In this document: positions 7,457 through 10,129 of the stretch, in pieces | How positions within the stretch are numbered: the first letter of the stretch is position 1 | How the letters are laid out: every line of letters starts with the position of its first letter | DNA from: UMGS755 sp045602005 | Lineage (GTDB): Bacteria > Bacillota > Clostridia > UBA1381 > UBA9506 | Direction: 5' to 3' | Length of the DNA: 10,129 nt | NCBI GenBank assembly: GCA_045602005.1 | Contig: JAZSAS010000019.1 | Coordinates: 1 to 10,129, forward strand | The notes under the pieces: model-generated | The model's input: only the letters and a program-made list of their open reading frames with translations | Told to the model about the DNA's origin: nothing | The model's database searches: none | Program-made: the position numbers and the translations under genes

Positions 7457-8444
7457 TTATGCTCTTGTCACGGGCCACGAGCTGATTTGCTCGGGTCTTA
7501 AACAGGCTGTTCGATCCGGCCGCACCGTTAGTGCTTATTTGTTTTCCGGAGCCGAGGGCATTGGCAAAAAAACCGTTTCCCGTGTTTTTTCTGCTTCTCT
7601 GCTTTGCCACAGCCCTAAGGATGGAGTGCCCTGCCTCTCTTGCCCTTCCTGCCGGCTATTGGCAGCAGACAGCCACCCGGACCTGATTCGGCTAACCGCA
7701 CCGGTAGACAAAAAATCTATTGGTGTTGAAACCGTTCGTGAACAAATTATACGGGAGGCATATATTCGTCCCTTTCATTCAGAACGCAAGGTTTTTGTGA
7801 TTGAAAATGGCGAGCTCATGACCCCTGAAGCTCAAAATGCCTTGCTGAAGGTGTTGGAAGAACCGCCTTCTTATGCGGTTTTTCTGTTGCTTGCCACTGC
7901 ACCTGACCAGCTTTTAGAAACTGTTCGTTCCCGTTGCTTAAAACTGCAGCTTTTGCCCCTTTCTCATCAGGCTTGCCGAACTTTTTTTGAAGCCCAAGCT
8001 CCGGCAGACAGCCGCAAAACGCTGGCTGCATCTTTTTCTCAGGGTGTTCTTGGCAGAGGCATTAAAATGCTGACAGACGCAGAGTATTATAAACTGTATC
8101 AAGAAACAGTTTCTCAGCTGTCTGCCTTTTCTCATGGTGGGACTGCTCTTTCTGATATGCAACAATTTTTGACAGCAAACCGTGAGCGGATTCAGGATGT
8201 GATTGATTTTATGCTGGTTTTTCTGCGAGACGTTCTGCGAACCGGCATGTCACAAAATGCACCTCTCATTTGCACCGACCAAAAAACTGCAATTGAAGCC
8301 TTTTCCCGCACATGCCGTTGGGGCGGACCGATACGCATGATGGATGCTGTGATTCGTTTCAGAGAGCGGCTTAATAAAAACGCGAGCTTTGCCGTGGCAG
8401 GGCTTGAACTTTTGACAAGTATTCAGGAGGAAATTCATGATTAA
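7431..8444 (+). CDS. holB: DNA polymerase III subunit delta'
   Basis: Delta' is the rigid, non-hydrolysing subunit of the clamp loader and works with DnaX and delta. The 337-residue protein (numbered from ATG 7431) has the AAA+ fold: GAEGIGKKT (40-48), four zinc cysteines (C59, C68, C71, C74), VIENGELM (123-130), NALLKVLEEPP (136-146) and the SRC motif (167-169). The P-loop has Lys instead of Ser/Thr after GK, and the Walker B acidic pair is degenerate. Both are expected for delta' and separate it from DnaX. The start is uncertain: ATG 7431 is the first possible codon after a stop but has no ribosome site. TTG 7443 gives MKRFDYALVTGHE, closer to the family N-terminus, with a weak GGA in front. 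Either way it overlaps the end of darA, which suggests translational coupling. It overlaps ricT by 8 bases. Confidence 0.93.
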   Translation: MWNVLKRFDYALVTGHELICSGLKQAVRSGRTVSAYLFSGAEGIGKKTVSRVFSASLLCHSPKDGVPCLSCPSCRLLAADSHPDLIRLTAPVDKKSIGVETVREQIIREAYIRPFHSERKVFVIENGELMTPEAQNALLKVLEEPPSYAVFLLLATAPDQLLETVRSRCLKLQLLPLSHQACRTFFEAQAPADSRKTLAASFSQGVLGRGIKMLTDAEYYKLYQETVSQLSAFSHGGTALSDMQQFLTANRERIQDVIDFMLVFLRDVLRTGMSQNAPLICTDQKTAIEAFSRTCRWGGPIRMMDAVIRFRERLNKNASFAVAGLELLTSIQEEIHD

Positions 8445-9309
8445 AGTAATCGGAATCCGATTCAAATCGGTAGGCAAGATATATTATTTCGACCCGGGCG
8501 ACCACAGCTTTTCTGTTGGCGACGGCGTGATTGTTGAAACCGCACGTGGAACAGAATATGGCCGAGTTGCAATGCCGGAAAAAGAGATTGATGAAAAACA
8601 GTTTTCCATTCCCATTAAGAAAGTTCTCCGAAAAGCAACTGCGGAAGACGATAAAATTGTAGCTGAAAACGCAAAAAAAGAAAAAGAGGCTTATAACGTT
8701 TGTCTATCCAAAATTAAAGATAACAATCTGGAAATGAACCTGATTGACGTGGAGTATACCTTTGACCGCAGCAAGATTTTGTTCTACTTCACAGCAGACG
8801 GCCGGGTAGATTTTCGCCAGTTGGTTCGGGATTTGGCCTCTATTTTCCGCATTCGAATCGAGCTTAGGCAAATCGGCGTTCGTGACGAGGCGAAAATGCG
8901 AGGCGGTCTTGGCATTTGCGGCAGACCCCTTTGCTGTTCACTGTTTTTAGGTGATTTCGAGCCGGTTTCCATTAAAATGGCAAAGGAGCAGTCCCTGCCC
9001 CTGAACCCCACTAAGATTTCCGGCACCTGCGGCCGTTTAATGTGCTGCTTAAAATATGAGCAGGAGGCCTATGAGGCTCTTTTAAAGGAAACACCAAACG
9101 TGGGCGCAATTGTGAACACACCCGCCGGCAAGGGAACCGTTGTTTCCACTAACCTGCTCAAAGGCCGGGCACAGATTAGACTCGACTCTGAGCCGGAAAA
9201 TTCAATCAGCGAATTTAAGGTGGCTGACCTGACTGTGATTAAAGATGTTAGTCGCCGCAATCGTGATACTGAGATTGACCTTTCAACACTGAAAGAACTG
9301 GAAGAATAA
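8437..9309 (+). CDS. ricT: RicT (YaaT), PSP1-domain subunit of the RNase Y-specificity complex
   Basis: In B. subtilis RicT forms a complex with RicA and RicF that carries [4Fe-4S] clusters and steers RNase Y in mRNA maturation. It also affects competence, sporulation and biofilm formation. The 290-residue protein has the N-terminal region MIKVIGIRFKSVGKIYYF, the PSP1 core, and two cysteine clusters: GICGRPLCCSLF (C161, C166, C167) and GTCGRLMCCLKYEQ (C198, C203, C204). These are the likely Fe-S ligands. An acidic tail ends STLKELEE. AGGAGG (8425-8430) lies 6 bases before the ATG, inside the end of holB, and the two genes overlap by 8 bases in different frames. In Bacillus yabA follows; here a different gene does. 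RicA and RicF are not in this window. Confidence 0.95.
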   Translation: MIKVIGIRFKSVGKIYYFDPGDHSFSVGDGVIVETARGTEYGRVAMPEKEIDEKQFSIPIKKVLRKATAEDDKIVAENAKKEKEAYNVCLSKIKDNNLEMNLIDVEYTFDRSKILFYFTADGRVDFRQLVRDLASIFRIRIELRQIGVRDEAKMRGGLGICGRPLCCSLFLGDFEPVSIKMAKEQSLPLNPTKISGTCGRLMCCLKYEQEAYEALLKETPNVGAIVNTPAGKGTVVSTNLLKGRAQIRLDSEPENSISEFKVADLTVIKDVSRRNRDTEIDLSTLKELEE

Positions 9310-9311
9310 CG

Positions 9312-9343
9312 GTTTTATTATAAAACAGCCGCTTGCAGGCGGC
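9312..9343 (+). other. Two tandem hairpins between ricT and the next gene
   Basis: GTTTTA-TTA-TAAAAC (9312-9326) and GCCGC-TTGCAG-GCGGC (9328-9343) stand one base apart in the 49-base gap, just before the ribosome site TAGGAG (9347-9352). Neither is followed by a T-tract, so transcription is expected to continue into the next gene. They may alter the relative mRNA level of the two genes. Confidence 0.45.
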
Positions 9344-9358
9344 AGATAGGAGACGATT

Positions 9359-9676
9359 ATGGCTAAAAAAGCTGAATTTTTATCATACGAGGGAAAGCCT
9401 CTGCTGCGGGACGGAAACGTTCTCTACTATGGAGACTTCAACGAAAATTTCATCACCCGCTTTACCATTCATGAAACCAAAAAAGTCAAGGATTTAGACG
9501 TTGCCTCCAAGGTGACCATTGAACTGCTTGAAAAAAACGGCGAAGACATCAGCTCTGCCCGTTTAACCAAAAAAGCAGAGCGTGACAGCCTCTATGCCGC
9601 ACTGGATATCGGTGTTTACTGGCTGGAGGACATTCTGGAAATGGAACGGGATTTTTTGAAGAAAACCGCTCAATAA
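9359..9676 (+). CDS. Conserved hypothetical protein, 105 residues
   Basis: No named family is recognised. The protein is soluble, with no signal peptide, membrane segment or cysteine. The N-terminal half looks like beta strands (EFLSYEGKPLLRDGNVLYYG, then ENFITRFTIHETKKVKD). The middle reads VASKVTIELLEKN, and the C-terminal part is helical (SLYAALDIGVYWLEDILEME). The pattern GKPLxRxGNxxYYGD resembles short unnamed clostridial proteins that I recall from other genomes; this is memory, not a search result. AGGAG lies 7 bases before the ATG. Codon choice looks like that of its neighbours and it is the last gene before a strong terminator, so it is probably a real gene co-transcribed with ricT. 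It stands where yabA stands in Bacillus but does not resemble it. Confidence 0.85.
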   Translation: MAKKAEFLSYEGKPLLRDGNVLYYGDFNENFITRFTIHETKKVKDLDVASKVTIELLEKNGEDISSARLTKKAERDSLYAALDIGVYWLEDILEMERDFLKKTAQ

Positions 9677-9690
9677 AAAGTGAAATAAAT

Positions 9691-9722
9691 ATCCCCCCGT
9701 ATAACGGGGGGATTTTCATTTT
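9691..9722 (+). terminator. Rho-independent terminator of the dnaX-to-ricT gene run
   Basis: ATCCCCCCG (9691-9699) pairs perfectly with CGGGGGGAT (9705-9713) around a TATAA loop, followed by TTTTCATTTT. It starts 14 bases after the stop of the last gene. The upstream side is A-rich (AAAAAGTGAAATAAAT), so some leftward activity is possible. Confidence 0.93.
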
Positions 9723-9814
9723 CGGGCATAGCCCTAATACTACTGGCGACGCTACATAGCGTTTTATATTGGCCTGCCAGCCATGCAACTGCTACTTGCT
9801 ACCCATAAATGGGT
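9723..9814. other. Cluster of hairpins, non-coding
   Basis: Several inverted repeats follow one another: GGGC-ATA-GCCC (9724-9734); ACGCT-ACAT-AGCGT (9749-9762, followed by TTTTAT); CTGGC (9743-9747) with GCCAG (9776-9780), which encloses the previous one; and ACCCATAAATGGGT (9801-9814). The first shares 12 bases, CGGGCATAGCCC, with 79-90. No credible protein is encoded here. It may be a dispersed repeat or a structured RNA. Bases 9815-9856 show nothing I can name. Confidence 0.4.
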
Positions 9815-9856
9815 TATTATAGGGAACTCCTTGGTAATTCTTGCGGTACAAAAATA

Positions 9857-9911
9857 GGCTCCCTTGAGGCTCCCTTGAGGCTCCCTTGAGGCTCCCTTGA
9901 GGCTCCCTTGT
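9857..9911 (+). repeat. Five-copy 11-bp tandem repeat
   Basis: The unit GGCTCCCTTGA occurs four times without a mismatch (9857-9900) and a fifth time as GGCTCCCTTGT (9901-9911). The fifth unit is the left arm of the stem-loop that opens the adjacent interspersed repeat, so the array looks like a local expansion of that arm, probably by slippage. Confidence 0.95.
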
Positions 9912-9948
9912 GTAAAGGGAGCTGTCAACGAAGTTGGCTGAGGGATTG
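9902..9948 (+). repeat. Interspersed intergenic repeat, copy 1
   Basis: The stem-loop GCTCCCTT-GTGTA-AAGGGAGC (9902-9922) is followed by TGTCAAC-GAA-GTTGGCTGAGGGATTG. The short stem GTCAAC/GTTGGC has a GAA loop and one G-T pair. The ends GGGAGCTGTC and CTGAGGGATTG are identical in the copy at 10038-10071, while the stem between them differs. Confidence 0.75.
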
Positions 9949-9976
9949 ATTCTTGCCCCAAAATAAGGTCGCCTTT

Positions 9977-10031
9977 ATCCCTCCACCACCTTCGGTGGTC
10001 CCCCTCCCTTAATGCTTCGCATCAAAGGAGG
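9977..10031 (-). repeat. Interspersed intergenic repeat, inverted copy 2
   Basis: On the minus strand this reads as a stem-loop (10031-10003, 11 of 13 positions paired, GAA loop) followed by GGGGGACCACC-GAA-GGTGGTGGAGGGAT. The plan is the same as copy 1, in opposite orientation. The perfect short stem is ACCACC/GGTGGT at 9985-9999. Confidence 0.7.
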
Positions 10032-10037
10032 CAAGAC

Positions 10038-10071
10038 GGGAGCTGTCGAACGCAGTGAGACTGAGGGATTG
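10038..10071 (+). repeat. Interspersed intergenic repeat, copy 3
   Basis: GGGAGCTGTC, a variable centre (GAACGCAGTGA), and GACTGAGGGATTG. It repeats both ends of copy 1 but has no full upstream stem-loop of its own; it abuts the inverted copy 2. Bases 10072-10119 are T-rich and hold nothing I can name. Confidence 0.7.
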
Positions 10072-10119
10072 TCTTTTTCTACTTTTGCTTTTGAGGATGT
10101 ATTTATACTTCCACAATTA

Positions 10120-10129
10120 CAATCCCTCC
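10120..10129 (-). repeat. Possible start of a further inverted repeat copy, cut by the window
   Basis: CAATCCCTCC is the reverse complement of GGAGGGATTG, the tail of the repeat family seen at 9938-9948 and 10061-10071. Only ten bases are visible. Confidence 0.45.

Noticed and set aside
9857..9911. CRISPR-like or regulatory binding-site array
   Set aside because: The units are head to tail with no spacers and only 11 bases long, so it is a simple tandem repeat, not a CRISPR.

Overview
The window is a block of conserved housekeeping genes from a Firmicute, most likely a gut-type Clostridia member. The basis is the SRP RNA-dnaX-ybaB order, the yaaQ(darA)-holB-yaaT(ricT) order, strong AGGAGG ribosome sites, GTG/TTG starts, and short hairpin repeats at both edges of a kind that I recall from clostridial genomes. 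I see no phage, plasmid, CRISPR or defence genes.

Layout. Bases 1-156 hold a hairpin-type intergenic repeat, a GGGCATAGCCC palindrome and the terminator of the leftward operon. The leftward operon is dprA (3438-2278) then topA (2235-157). The divergent intergenic region 3439-3870 carries a strong extended -10 promoter, the small SRP RNA gene (ffs), its terminator and the dnaX ribosome site. A rightward run follows: dnaX, ybaB, a diacylglycerol-type glycosyltransferase, a cyclic-di-AMP receptor (darA/yaaQ), holB, ricT (yaaT) and an unnamed 105-residue protein, ending in a strong terminator at 9691-9722. Bases 9723-10129 have no gene. They hold a cluster of hairpins, a five-copy 11-bp tandem repeat and three to four interspersed repeat copies in both orientations.

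How the genes fit together. DnaX and HolB are two subunits of the DNA polymerase III clamp loader. YbaB is a nucleoid protein usually found with dnaX. TopA relaxes negative supercoils and DprA loads RecA on incoming single-stranded DNA. DarA binds cyclic-di-AMP and RicT belongs to the Fe-S complex that steers RNase Y. The glycosyltransferase makes membrane glycolipid and sits where recR would normally be.

Nothing here is clearly a new system. The most interesting parts are the non-coding ones: small hairpins in most intergenic gaps, a long palindrome in front of the glycosyltransferase, and similar repeat arrangements at the two outer ends of the gene block. The other items worth following are the missing recR, yaaR and yabA and the uncharacterised last gene.
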